From Rutpela maculata (lineage: Eukaryota > Arthropoda > Insecta > Coleoptera > Cerambycidae): a DNA stretch of 64,000 bases. The position numbers and the translations under genes were made by a program. Under the pieces are notes generated by a model. That model did not search any database and had not been told where the DNA came from. It saw only the letters and a list, made by a program, of their open reading frames with translations. Positions 12,055-24,313 of this stretch are shown one piece after another (position 1 is the stretch's first letter; every line of letters starts with the position of its first letter). The stretch spans positions 49,363,368-49,427,367 of the forward strand of contig OW386293.2 in NCBI GenBank assembly GCA_936432065.2, in the 5' to 3' direction.

Positions 12055-12290
12055 TAAAGGGAACATACGGCGCGCCGCCGGCATGGCAAGTCAGCGCGTT
12101 GTGTATTGTGACGTCACGGTGGACTTCAGCCGAGGCGAAGTATTCAAATAAGAAATTGAATAAGTTCGTGAGTTTTTCAGAAATCGAGATCATTTTTTTT
12201 TGTTTGACTAGTTATCTGAAAGACTACTAAATGAGGTTGAACGTACATGATATTTCTAAAATAGGAAACTTCCTAATTGGCGGACAGTCA
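12055..12290. repeat. Inverted dispersed repeat shared with 46745-46985
   Basis: From CACTAAATAAAGGGAACATA to TAGGAAACTTCCTAATTG this matches the reverse complement of 46745-46985. It includes a GC-rich GCGCGCCGCCGGC block and TGACGTCACGGTGGACTTCA. It supplies the empty-site sequence (CCCTTTATTTAGTG) that fixes the insertion point of the 46978-49326 element. Confidence 0.75.
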
Positions 12291-12997
12291 AGCGGTAGTG
12301 AGATGGGCATCAGTCTCTTTGGTAAATAATACGGTGGCGAAAGTCAATTGGCCGATTTTTTAGGAGTGGAGGAAGATCGTTCTGCAAGAAGTCGAGGCAA
12401 GCGTCTCCGTTCAGGTTATCTGGTAGGTAATGAGGCCCAATGACATGTCCAGCAATTACACCCATACAAACATTGAAACTAAACTTATTCTGAAAGGAAG
12501 TTTCTTCATTTGCGGGTTGTCATCCTTGTCCGCCCAATAATGGAGATTGTGAAAATGGGTTATGGGAGAATTTTAATACATCCATCTATAGAATAGATTT
12601 TAAGTAATGATAAATATTCAATAAAATGCGACAAAATGCTATTCTTCGTATAGTATCGCCCTCTTGGGGAAGTACAATGGTAAGAATGTTTCTTTTCTGC
12701 ATTTATTGCTGACCAAGTTTTCCAAATTGACAATCCAAGTTGTTTTGCCACTTTTCTAACGCTTGTTGTGGGATCTGCAGCAAATGCGGCTAGAATATTT
12801 TCGTCATCTTCGGGGTGCAGGTCCTGCAGCAGGCTCATGTTGATACAAATTACCTGTTTCCGCGATTCAGCGATAAGTGTTACTGAATAGACGCGGATCA
12901 AGAGTCTTTCTACATGGATGAAATCGTTCATGATACAATCTTGCAGCAAGGTAAGCATTCCCATCTGCTTTGCCATAGTAAAAGAGTATGTCAGCAT
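12290..12997 (-). pseudogene. Mariner-like transposase relic
   Basis: The 145-residue frame 12997-12560 carries a helix-turn-helix segment at residues about 60-110 (HPEDDENILAAFAADPTTSV, then RKVAKQLGLS). This matches the N-terminal DNA-binding domain pattern of insect mariner-like transposases. Lower in coordinate, minus-strand frames at about 12290-12545 give fragments such as HYWADKDDNPQ and a V-x-VWVGI-like stretch, resembling the start of the DDE catalytic domain. The link between the two is compressed or missing, and stops are present, so it is inactive. The N-terminal 60 residues of the frame look non-homologous. Confidence 0.65.
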
Positions 12998-13035
12998 ACT
13001 CTTGGTTATTAAAAGTAGTCATTGAAATTAATTTG

Positions 13036-13309
13036 TCAGAAACTTAAATTACCAGTGCAAAACGAGCTAACACTGAGGATAACTATAAACTTCGTTAAAA
13101 ACACAAGATATACGAAAATGTGCGCGTTCACAGCTGCCAGTGATATTACTAACAAACAAATTACTGATTCTGATTGGTTTTGAAACGATAGCTTTGTTTT
13201 TGTTGAAAGAACGCACATATTTCATTTTGGATTAAATGCAAAATTATTGCCGTGTGTAACAGATTTTTTTTACTCAAATCTAAAATCTCGACGTTTCATA
13301 ACATACTAA
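13036..13309. other. Fragment of the 675 bp element family, split by the next element
   Basis: About 13255-13309 resembles 53060-53130 (AAATCTCGACGTTTCATAACAT), and the continuation GTCTATTTGAGCAATAAAA to GGGGAAGTAA appears only after 17731. An older member of the 51590/52524 family therefore appears to be cut here by the 13310-17731 element. Confidence 0.55.
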
Positions 13310-13479
13310 CCCAGCAAACATAAATATATAGCATATACGTAAATGCTACGTAAACTAAGTTTCGCAGAAGTAACGTGCTATGTAAGATGTGACGCATAAT
13401 CATATGTGCATACTCTGCGAAATGTCAGCAACATGTGCATATGATTTTTACATAGTGAAGAGGTAACACTGTGACCTCA

Positions 13480-14125
13480 CGGTATGGAACAAATGACGTA
13501 GCGTATATGTATATTCAACCACTTGCTATGTAAAGCATACGTAACTAATTTTATCTCTTTATGATGTAGCATAATATATGTATATTCAACCACTTGATAG
13601 TGACCTTACGCTACGTAACGTATATACTTTTTATCTCTTTGTGATGTAGCATGTATATATTTTATCTACCTACCGTATGTTCAAAATAGCATATCCCAGC
13701 ACTTTTTAAATATTGATACTACACAATTGGATTTTTAAAGTTAAATATATGAATAAAGTTCCTTATAAGTTATACAGAAAAATATATTTCTTTAGAAAAT
13801 TACCGAAGTTGACACCAAGTTTTATTTTTAAGTCGGATACCTTATTTAGAGAGCCGAGTAGTTTTATATTTTGAATGAAAATTTTTTTCTAAAAAATGGT
13901 TATATTTAAAATATAAAACTATCTAACTTTCTAAAAATGTTCAGAGGTATTCTACTTAAAAATAAAAGTTGATGTCTCCTCCAGTTATTTCCTAAAGAAT
14001 ATCAATTTTTCAGTTCTCTAGTATCAATATTTAAAAAGTACTATAGGGTGCTATTTTGAACATTATGGTAGGTATATAAAACAAATACATGCTACATCAA
14101 AAAGAGATAAAAAGTATATAATGCA
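13480..14125. repeat. Subterminal tandem and inverted repeats
   Basis: The block TATGTATATTCAACCACTTG recurs at about 13508 and 13580 as an imperfect tandem unit with TTTTATCTCTTT-GTGATGTAGCAT. The segment 13610-13720 is then repeated in inverted form at 14020-14120 (GTTCAAAATAGCAT against ATGCTATTTTGAAC-like text). Confidence 0.65.
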
Positions 14126-14621
14126 AGATATGGTTGTCTGATTTGTCAACATATATTAGCTTAGGAAAGATTCTCGAATTGAATGACAGTTTAAACTAAG
14201 TTAATTAGTATCAACAAAGTTTCAATTCCATCTTAATCTCTGCATATTCCGGTAGGTAAACAAGGCATTAGGCTTTGTCCTCGACGTTGTTATCTATATG
14301 TTCTTTAGAAAGCAGATATACAATATTTTTTCTTCTCCAATGATGTGTACCCACCTACCTACCTTGCCTTGCATTCCTAGTAAAGCTCAAATTTCATTTA
14401 ATTTATTTTATTAACTGTTGATTTACGAGAGATTAATACTAGTGTCTTTTGTGTAACTAATCTATATTCAAGTTAACTAAGTATCTACAATAAGTGTTAA
14501 GCATTTCTCGGGTCGTTTCTGATTGTACTCGTTCTTTGGTCAGCCTTCGTCACTCTGACATTTGCTACTTGAACATCAGTTACACAACCTGTGAAAATAA
14601 TTGAAATATTAGTCTATTTCA

Positions 14622-15350
14622 TATACGGGGTGCACCATTTAAAACTCCCCAGGCTTGTAATTTTCTTATTTTTTAAGGCACATCAAATTGTAGATATTTT
14701 TAAAGCATTTAAAAAAAAATTGTTTTTTTTAAATTGTTAAGAAAGAAATCTTAATTTCCTTGAATATTTTTTTACGTCACCCTGTACATGAACTGCGTAA
14801 ATATTTTCTTATAAAGGTTTTAATTAGCTTCAATTTATATTATTACGTCATATTTGAATTTTTTTTTGGTTTTAGAGAAAGGAATTAAAAATACTCCAAA
14901 CTGATTTTTTTTTTAAATTACTTTGAAAGGAATGTAAATAATAATTTTATGCTTTATCTGTAAAAGACATATCACAAACAATATTCAGTGTAATAAAACA
15001 GTAACAAAAAATTAAAAAAAATATATTTTTTTAAACCAACATATTAAAATGTACTAAGTAGGAAATTGCAAATTTTTTGTTTTTTAAGTTTTTTATTTTA
15101 ATAACATAAATTGAAGCTAATTAATACCTTTATAAGAAAACAATAACACAGTCCATGTACAGGGTGAGGTAAAAAAATATTCAAAGAAATTAAGTTTCCT
15201 TTCTTAACCATTCAAAAAAAAAATTAATCACTCTGTATGGATATTTAAAGGCTTTAAAAATGTCTACAAGTTGATGTGCCCAACATGATCATCGGTTCGA
15301 AAATAAAAAAGTTACAAGTCTGGGGAGTTTTAAGTGGCGCACCCTGTATA
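14622..15350. mobile_element. Fold-back MITE, 729 bp
   Basis: Ends TATACGGGGTGCACCATTTA and, inverted, TATACAGGGTGCGCCACTTA. Both continue inward as AAACTCCCCAG and similar words. The arms extend with decreasing similarity nearly to the centre (for example AACATAAATTGAAGCTAATT near 15105 against AATTAGCTTCAATTTATATT near 14823). It contains no coding frame. Confidence 0.8.
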
Positions 15351-18254
15351 GTGTAGTAAATCTGGTTATATAGCTTGTATCCCTTTACTAAATTGTGAAG
15401 AAAACTAGATGCAAACTATTTTGATCAATTTGTTAAGTTATTAAACAATTTATGATAGCTTAAATAATAATGTATATATTTTAACAAAACTTTACGAAAA
15501 CACGCTTCCAATGGAATGGAAAATTTGAGGTCGATCCGATAAGTTTCAGAAGTATACTGCTTTAAACATGAACTGATGTGCTCAAAGTGCTGTCATTCAA
15601 TCCGAAAGTCTGCCTCAAAGTTGAGTTTACACTGTTAAAACCCAGCTATTTAAAATCAGATTTGTCTAATCTGCCAAAGATGGTGATTTGGAGACTATTG
15701 GAGTATTTCAAGACTATTGGAGTATGCAGCATATAACTGCCGAAAAAAAGTGTAATGAAAATGCAACTAGGAGTGAATGACTTCACGCAGCGTCTATATT
15801 CTTGATTAATTTTAAAGCCTCTAGAGATCTTAGAATATCCTGGTTTTTTGAATTTCACTCTAAAATTAAGAGATTTTTTTGCAAAACGTAATAAAAAAAT
15901 ATGCTAAATACCTAAGCCCATTAAATCATCACACCAAATTTCAAGTGGGATTGTTAATAACAACGCCAAAAAAACAATAACAAAGTCGAAAATTGAACCG
16001 TTGACTGTTTAAGTGCATCAAGTCATAGAACAATTTGTTTTAGAATGTAGATTTTTCTCCTACTCTTCAGTGGTGTTAACACATTTTTTTAAACTATTTA
16101 AAATAATTTAAAACTTTTTATAAAGAATTCTTTTTCTCAGAATTAAACAATTAAAAATTATTAGAATGTTTCAAAAGATCACAAAAAAGAAACAATTTAA
16201 AAAACGCGGTTTTCTACGCCAATTAGGAGCCGTGAAGCGTGAAAAAAATGCATTTGTTAAATAATTGCCAAAAAATTGTTTTAAATAATTTTAAAATACC
16301 TACTTAATTATGCAACAAGTGTGTAAAGCAGTACTTTTTTCATGCATAAGTTGTAGACGAGTGCATCAATCTTGTAGTGATAAAGGTAGTTTCTTTAATA
16401 GTCATATAAACAAATTGTTAATTAACGCCACTGAAAAGTAAACAATCAACGATTCAGTTTTCGAACTTGTTACTGTTTCTTAAACTTTTTTTTATAAATA
16501 TTAAATTATATTATACTATTACATTCACCGAGAGCCATTTGATATAAGAAAATGTGCGGGGTCCTTTACCAAGATGATTTAATTCTATCAGAAGCATATT
16601 TTTAATAATGACAAATCTTAATTGTCTTAGTTTTTTGCAACAAAATTAACCATAAAGGTTCAGACAATTCTAGTTTTCTTCGTAGTTTTATAATGAACAA
16701 ATTAATTTTTTTAATGGCGATACAAGCAATATCATTAATCACAAGACAACAAAAAAAAAGAGCTGCACTTTTGATCAGAACCATCTAATCCTGTTTTTTA
16801 ACATGTTGAAACCGATTCTGATATTAAAAAAAAGTTATCAGTTTTTGGTTACCACCCCTTTTATCCCCTAAAAAGGGGCAATGGTTTTGTCCTAAGGTTC
16901 TGATCTAATTTTTCTGAAGTATTTTATATATGTACAATACAATAACGAACACAAAGTAGGTGCTGTAAGATGTCGGTAAACAATAACCATACCTATGCAT
17001 AGTACTTCGCAAAAGCTTTTGGTCACTATTAAGATCTGGGTTTCCTTGAATTACAACTTCTTATACTGAATTCAGTTGAACTTAATAATGTGGGAACAGC
17101 ACCAACATACAGCTTTTGTGTAACAAAATCCATGTAATAATAATTGTCTGTCGAGAATAACGATTGCCCGTGAAATAATTCTAACCTATAAAAAGATTAC
17201 GTTTCTTTTAAATAAATATCTTTATAAAAACGGTACAACACAAACTTACTTTTGGGTCATTTACTGGAAAATGGTGCACCTCCAACAAATTCGCAAACAA
17301 GAGGGCAGATTTATGTTTTTACCTAACCTCTACACTAATAAAACGTCCAAATAAAATAATATTTTAAAAAGTCACAACGCTTTATGGTTCACAGTTCTGC
17401 ATCAAAGTCATTAAAAGACATCATCCACAATTTTTCACAAAAATGATCAAGAAATACAAACGTTAGATTTTACATCATTTTACACTGGCGTGCTGCGTGA
17501 GCGTGAGCGTTCCATGACTTCGATGTCGTAAAATGAAGTAGGTAAACATTTTTAAGTAAAATTATGTAGCAAATATGTAAACTTGTGTATAAGTAATTAA
17601 GTTAATATGTTGACTTAAATATGATATTATTTTACGTATATGCTATGTAAAATTATGTAAAATATTTTATATAAAAATGTTCTATTAATCTTACCTCTCA
17701 GAGAGGTAAAGTTACATTAATGTTTACTGGGAAGTCTATTTGAGCAATAAAAATGGTCAAAATTTTTTTGCGTTACTATACTTTCTCTGAGTGGGGAAGT
17801 AATTATGCTTCCAAAAATAGTCCAGTGCATTTAGACTAAAAAGTTGCATTATTACGGAAATACTTAGAACTTAAAGGATTTGATTGAAACTTTTTGTGTA
17901 ATGTACTCTGAAAATTACCAGTGTAAAAGTGTGAAAAATCGTGCAAATCTATATTTTTCAGAAAAACTTTATCAAATAATACTATTATAACTCAAACAAC
18001 TTAGATGATAAAATTACATGTCTCTTATTAGCATTTTGACATACAGGCATATAAATAAAAAAATGGTACACTTGTGGATTTTGAGGTCGCTGAATGCGAA
18101 TTTGCCATTATAAAATAAAAGATGAAAACGGCGGATTCAATAGGGCTGACTTAAACCAGAATATTATGCAAACAATTTCAAGACTACACAAAAATATATT
18201 ACTTTGGGTCTTTTGAAGTCGGTGATTACGCATTTCAATCCACAAAGTAATAGT

Positions 18255-20445
18255 CCAGTCGAATTAGACATACAAAATTTTGCGTACTGCGGACTTTTTT
18301 TTGTGGAAGTTGTTTAGGGCATAAGCACAGAAAACTACACCCTGCTACACCATGTGCGTCCCCTATTTTTAGGGGTTGAAACTTTGAAATTTTACTTATG
18401 TGTCCATATCTGTTTCTCTATTATCCGTAGGGCTCTTTACCAAGTTACACTTTTTAAAGACTCATTCCTCCTCTACACAATATATATATTACACATTTGC
18501 CGTAGGACAAACGGTTTTGGCTGTACTAGGCCGAAAAGGTCGCGCTGTCCGAATTTGGGGGTCTTCTGTACAGGACAAACGGTTATTATTTCCAATCTAC
18601 AATACTACACATACTAATGCCCCTAAGGAGGGATGATGATTTGTGAAAAAACTTTCATCGAATACCGCGCGCTTTCTATGATACGGGATGTTGAAATTTT
18701 GAAAACCCCTTTTTAAAAAAAAAGTGAACCTACTTTTTTTCGCCCATTTTTTTTTCATGAATGTACGACCCTAATATAAGAAAATTTACGTTGGTTTTAT
18801 TTTAATAAATTAGTTGGTTCAGGAGCTAGACAGCAAAATATGCCAAAAATGGCTATTTTCGTATTGTTGCATTAAAAAAACCAAAACCAGTATAATTCTG
18901 GTAAATGTTTTTGTTTATCCTCAAAGTCCAATTCATTGCGCATAGAAAACGTGTTTTTGTATTTAAGTAAGATCAACACTTATTGTGTAATAACGATTTA
19001 TGTTATGTATTCTCCAGTCTCCTTTTCACAATTTTTTTTGCGGCCTTATGATTCATAGTGGGGCAGAAAGCATTATACCCGTGGACAGGGCACATAATAG
19101 GGTGTTAAAATGGGTCTCTTGTTAAAATGCGATACGACGTACCGTTTTCGAGTAAAGCGCACTTGTTTGGTTTTGTTTGCTTTGAGTTTTCATTGTGTTC
19201 TGAATTGTGATCTGATAAATAAATTCTACATTTTGGTGTTTTCTTTCTCAGGAGTTTGATTTTTTAAATCATTTTCCGATGAAATGGACATATAATAGCT
19301 GTTTCTCGAGGAAGGTAAAATTACTGTGGATTTTGTTATAGACACAAAATAAGTTGCAATGATGATTCGAGACAAGCGTGAACCTTCAAATGGGGGTCCG
19401 AGTCCCTTGATTTTTTTATTAGCAATGTTCCTCATAAGCAGAAAAAGCAAGAAGCGACATATAGTTTTATTTTTTCGTAGTCATCGGTGAGTATTTACTA
19501 GTCAGTCGATGAAAAGTGTGATCTGAAAGAATTTTTTGCAAACAAGTGCGTTTTACGCGAAAACGGTACGTCCTACCGCATTTTAACAAGAGATCCGTTT
19601 TAACACCCTAATATGTGCCCTGTTCAGGTATACATGCTTTCTGCCCTACTATGAACAATAAGGCCGCAAAAAAAAATGTCAGAAAGGAGACTGGAGAACT
19701 CGAACACATGACATAAATCGTGATTACACAATAGGTGTTGATCCTGTTTAAATACAAAAACACATTTTCTATGCGCAATGAATTGGACTTTTAGGATAAA
19801 CAAAAACACTTACCAGAATTATACTGGTTTTGGTTTTTTATTGCAACAATACCAAAATAGCCATTTTTGGCATATTTTGCTGTCTAGCTCCTAAACCAAC
19901 GAATGCATTAAAATGAAACCAACGTAAATTTTCTTATATTAGGGTCGTACATGCATGAAAAAAAAATGGGCGGAAAAAAGTAGGTTCACTTTTTTTTTAA
20001 AAGAGGTTTTCAAAATTTCAACATCCCGTATCATGGAAACCGCGCGGTATTCGATGAAAGTTTTTTCACAAATCATCATCCCTCCTTAGGGGCATTAGTA
20101 TGTGTAGTATTGTAGATTGGAAATTAATAGCCGTTTGTCCTGTACAGAAGACCTCCAAATTCGGACAGCGCGACCTTTCCGGCCTAGTACAGTCAAAACC
20201 GTTTGTCCTACGGCAAATGTGTAATATATACCTAGTGTAACTTGGTAAAGAGCCCTACAGGCAATAGGGAAACATATATGGACATATAAGTAATATTTCA
20301 AAGTTTCAACCCCTAAAAATAGGGGACGCACATGGTGTAGCAGGGTATAGTTTTCTGTGCTTGCTTATTATGCCCTCTTAAGCAACTTCCACAAAAAAAA
20401 AAGGCCGCAGTACGCAAAATTTTTTATTATGTCTAATTCGACTGG
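18255..20445. mobile_element. 2.2 kb near-palindromic fold-back element
   Basis: The left arm, 18255 to about 19170, and right arm, about 19539-20445, are reverse complements with a few indels. They start CCAGTCGAATTAGACATA and end with its inverse. Arms of roughly 910 bp flank a spacer of about 370 bp. The flanks read TAgtCCAGTCG and CGACTGGagTA, compatible with a TA duplication. The apparent frames at 18354-18636 and 20095-20331 are the same arm sequence seen twice in opposite orientation, so I do not call them genes. The spacer has a 74-residue minus frame (19226-19450) of unknown meaning. Confidence 0.85.
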
Positions 20446-20634
20446 AGTATAAGTGTTGCGTTTTTCATTGTTGCAGTACATTACTATTGCAAAAATAATT
20501 ATCTATAATATAGTTCTTTGAAAAAAATTAAAAAATATTTGCAATGTTTCATTGTTCAGTTACAATTGTAACGCTCTTTTCTTACGGTGTTGCAAACTGC
20601 ACCCTAGCTGGTTTTGACTGGAGCGCCCACAGTT

Positions 20635-20881
20635 GAGGCTACCAGCGCGAAAACGGCCTAAGCCATATTTTATGCGTTTGAGTTTATCGGCTCAACTTGC
20701 TGCCTAAGTATATACATTTATAATGTGAAACGGCCTAAGCGACCTTTGCCCACTATTAAAAAGATGATGCCACTAGTTTCACTTTACTTTAAATAATTAG
20801 GGCAACATGTCATGCGTGTAATCGGCCTAACCCACATTTCTGTGGGTTAGACCGTTAGGCCGTTTTCGCGCTGGTAGCCTC
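20635..20881. mobile_element. 247 bp MITE with AGTT duplication
   Basis: TIRs GAGGCTACCAGCGCGAAAAC and its inverse flank an interior in which CGGCCTAA recurs four times, two in each arm region. AGTT occurs directly on each side (20631-20634 and 20882-20885), consistent with a 4 bp target duplication. Confidence 0.85.
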
Positions 20882-21099
20882 AGTTATAGTGTGCAAACCT
20901 CACATTTCTCCATATGACAGGGGGCTACAATGAGGGATGGTCTTTCCAGAGGGTCAAAATGTTTAGGCCACCATTTTCTGAAGGGGTAGCATTATTGAGC
21001 AGATATAAATTTCCAGGATGTAATTAGTTTCATGTCATGTCGTGTCATTAAAAAAAAAACTGGAAATGGGGACTAGACTAGACAAACAAAAAAACCTAT

Positions 21100-21430
21100 A
21101 TGACTTTTTCCTCCTTGAAAAAACTGACCTAGGTTAAAAATTTGAATGTTAAGGAGGCATTTGAGAACCACTGCTTTTCTGGATCAGTTGACATATAGTT
21201 CCGGATTATCGAAGTTTCTTATTTACTTTTTAAAAGTCATAAAGAAGTGTAAAGATTAGCAATTTGTGTTCTCTCCGCCACACTGTCTCAAACAAAGAAG
21301 CGCGGCACTTTGAGGGAACCGCTTTGAACCGAACTTCTCTTACCAATTATAAAATGCAAATAATTCGTTATCTCTTTCTGCAGAACCGCAAGCACAGGAT
21401 GGCTTTGTTTACATGTGTGTTTTTTAACTT
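21100..21430. repeat. Inverted partner of 4130-4450
   Basis: Reverse complement of the 4.1-4.4 kb block, including CATTTGAGAACCACTG near 21158. Similarity resumes beyond about 23080 with the partner of 3700-4100, so about 1.6 kb (21430-23080) was inserted here or lost there. Confidence 0.6.
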
Positions 21431-22320
21431 TGATTGATTGATTGATTTACCAGCGTGTGGTAGGCATTGCTGCCACTCCCAGAGTTATACAGCTGTGCCT
21501 GCTACGTCCTCGCTGGGTTGCATTAAGGTCATGCTTGTTGCCAGCTGCGAGAGCCACATGGAGCATGGTAAAGGAAGGTGTAGGTATTTGTGTGATGCGT
21601 TACCGCATTGTGTCGTAAGGGAGCGTTTAAGCTCTATTTTTGTGTTTTTGGTTCTAGACTTCTGCCTCTTCTGAGTCTTCTTGTGAAATTTTGCCACGTT
21701 GTATCGTAATATGGAGTGTTTATTATGCTCCTGTTTTTGTGTTTCTATTTCTTCGAATCTTCTTTTTCTGAGCCTTCTCATTCCTCGGTCGATTGTGATA
21801 GAGTATATGTCATTGCGATTTCTTTGTGGTATTCATTTTTTTTCTGATCCTTTCATCCGTTGTTCTCCTCTGCCACATGGTCTCCCTATTTTTAGTTGTT
21901 CGGTGTTACCGCTTTCTTCAGAAGATGTGTTGGGTCTCTTCCTTGAGTATGTCCCCAGTAATTCAATGCGTACAATTCTATCCTTTTGTTTTAATTGTCT
22001 TTCCTCCTAAAAGTGTTGATGTTTTATGTTGTTGTTTTCGTCTTGTTGTTTTTGTGAGTAGTTGGACAATGTCCCTTTCTGCTCTTCTCAAAAACTTCCT
22101 TCTTCTGTGTTTCGTATTTTGTGTTCCTCTCCGCCGGTTCAACTCTCTTTTATTGACGGGTCTCGCCCATTATTAGGCTTTTCTTGAAGTTTGTTTTCAG
22201 TCCAGATGTGTCTTGAGGTGATTAGGAGATCATCGAGGTATGTGTGTGTTTTCTTAGAAAATACCAATTTTTACGATTCCGCATACCTCCGCTGAGCTGC
22301 TGTGAGAATTCCGTTTTGAC
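21430..22320 (-). pseudogene. LINE-like relic with (ATCA)n tail, unassigned
   Basis: A four-base microsatellite (TGATTGATTGATTGATT, 21430-21447) looks like the 3' tail of a minus-strand LINE. Upstream on that strand lies a lysine- and arginine-rich frame (98 residues, 21781-21485) and, around 22190-22250, a peptide with YLDDLLITSRHIWTENKLQE. I do not recognise the protein. The DD could tempt one to call a reverse transcriptase, but no neighbouring RT motif supports that. Confidence 0.35.
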
Positions 22321-23573
22321 ACAGTATATCTACAACGCCTCATTGATTAGGTTCAATTTAAATTAAATTCGTTTGAATACTTTTAATAGTCATGAAAAGC
22401 CTCACTTGGAAATTTTTTAATTTTTAAGAAAGAGTTATGATCATAATTTAAGAGTAATGCCTTTAATTATTACCGTATAATTTCAATTATATTCTTGAGG
22501 GTTAACATAAGAAATGTATATGACCATAGTTTACGAACAAGTTATTGATTATTTCGGATCTAATTTAAATTAAATTTATTTGAATATTTTTATAATGATA
22601 AAAAAATCATTTACTTTGAGGTTTACACAGAGATGTTATGGCTATATTTTAATAATTTATGGCCCTCCATAAATTTGTAGACAGATGTCGACTTTTCAAG
22701 GGTTTGGTCCTAAACACTTCAATGGCAGACACTTGTACGTCATTAATACATAAATAGGAACTTAGAAATGAAAAGGCACTTATCTCTCATTCCTGTTATT
22801 TATTGCGCCTTGGTCCCGGGTCGTTTGTTTACATTTTCGTTTCTTTAAGCTCGTTTCTTTATGCACCACACTGATTGCCACTAAATACTCTGTATTAGTT
22901 ATTTTTAAATCTTAATTCTATTTCAACTTTGTCCTTTTATTATGACACTTCATTTTACACGGAATCTTTTGGGCTATAATTCACCTGAGCTTTATCAAAT
23001 TTGTCGCAATTTTAACCGGTAATTTTTGTGTTTTAAGGAGCGTTTTAGATACACACGACCTCACTCCCTAAACCCTACATGTGTGTTTATTAACATTTGT
23101 AACATAAATAGTTCTGTGTTAAAAGCTTAAAAAATGAGTAATTATTTCATGAAATTGGAAAACAAACAGTTAGACGTCCGAGAAACGACAACAGAAAATA
23201 GTTATGTGTATTTTAATTTAGCAAAAATTTGATTTCTTTAACGAATTGCACGCATATTTCTTTCCAATCAGATATCGGAAACTAAAAATCGGGTCTTTGG
23301 TCACTATGAAAATTAATGTAAACAATAATAAACAGATCAGAACAAAACAGCGAATAATAATAAATAATAATAATCATGCCTTTATTGTCCAATAAGTAAT
23401 CCCTATAACAGAAAAATTCTTTTGAATTTGCCACAAAACCACAAAAGTTGCTCATAATAGTAAAGTTTTACGTAATCCAGTAGCGACTTTGATTTGAAAG
23501 TGACAACAATGTTACAGCCTGCTGGATATACCTATTCGAGAAATCTAGAGCTTACCAATAAATTATTGTTAAT

Positions 23574-23660
23574 TTACATAAATTGTTCAAAATGACCTAC
23601 ATCTGCATCAATACACATTTCGGCATGTCGAACTAAGGACAAACGCACTCCATTCAACAT
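23574..23660 (-). pseudogene. C-terminal end of a mariner/Tc1-type transposase, second copy
   Basis: The minus frame reads LNGVRLSLVRHAEMCIDADV, then GHFEQFM and a stop. It is the inverted sister of 3757-3855. Flanks on both sides are shared with 3400-4100, including a stretch related to 3390-3672 at about 23690-23790. Confidence 0.55.
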
Positions 23661-23982
23661 TAAACACGCTAAACTATCAACTAACGTTGTCAATAAAAGA
23701 GAAAAATAAAAACTTTGTCTAAAATCCAAAATGCAACAGGAAAAGAACAAACAAGTAAGTTGTGTCTGTACGTAACCAAGTACTTAACGACGTGAACGGT
23801 AAGTCAATAAAATAAATCATAACTAAAATACAGTGGCCCAAAATTCAAAAAGAATAAAGCAACATACAAAAACAACAAGCGGGTATTCCGTGTGTACGTA
23901 CTTAACCAAGTAACGACATAAACTAAAATATTGCTTGAGAATATCACAAGGGAGAGTATAGTTGTCTTCAGATCAACTAAGT

Positions 23983-24000
23983 CAGTGGCGGCTCCAGCTA
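23983..24000. repeat. Probable hAT left terminal repeat
   Basis: CAGTGGCGGCTCCAGC has the usual start of hAT terminal repeats and lies 330 bp beyond the end of the hAT transposase relic, in the position expected for the 3' terminus of that minus-strand element. I could not find a convincing right terminus near 31.5-33.4 kb. Confidence 0.5.
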
Positions 24001-24313
24001 CTTTTGAGAGGGAGTGCATTATTGTGAGAAATGACACTAAGCAAAATAGGTTGCGAGGGAAGGGGTAAATGCGCCATAGGCGAAAATTTTGAATTTTCCA
24101 AGGTCAAAAGGCCTTAAATAAGAAGTTAGAAATTTGATTTCAAATTATATCGTTTTCAAAAAGTAGGTTTCATGGGCGCAAGTTTGTAAAACCAAACAAT
24201 TTTAATATCCACAAAATCATAATATTTGAACAATTTAACATTTAATAGTTAAAATATCATAAGATTAATAACAATTTTTTTTTATTATTTTTCAAATGGT
24301 ATGTTATAATTTG

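Larger units (their letters stand above)
13310..17731. mobile_element. 4.4 kb TIR element
   Basis: The left end is CCCAGCAAACATAAATAT and the right end is the inverted form of CCCAGTAAACATTAATGT. Subterminal words such as AGCATATACGTA and TACGTATATGCTATG recur inverted at both ends. It interrupts a recognisable older element. No transposase domain was recognised in its interior, which contains an inverted pair at 13600-14125, the fold-back MITE at 14622-15350 and long stretches I cannot assign (15400-17700). The target duplication is unclear (AA or TAA). Confidence 0.6.

Noticed and set aside
13480..13700. CRISPR-like spaced repeats
   Set aside because: Repeats are irregular in length and spacing and sit in the end of a transposon in a eukaryotic genome.
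18354..18636. Two conserved-looking frames, one also present at 20095-20331
   Set aside because: The apparent conservation is only the fold-back arm read in both orientations.
21826..22176. 116-residue hydrophobic + frame
   Set aside because: Reverse strand of a basic LINE-like region; hydrophobicity is explained by T-rich complement of A-rich sequence.
22190..22250. Reverse transcriptase YxDD motif (YLDDLLIT)
   Set aside because: No other RT motif nearby in any frame; a single short match is not enough.
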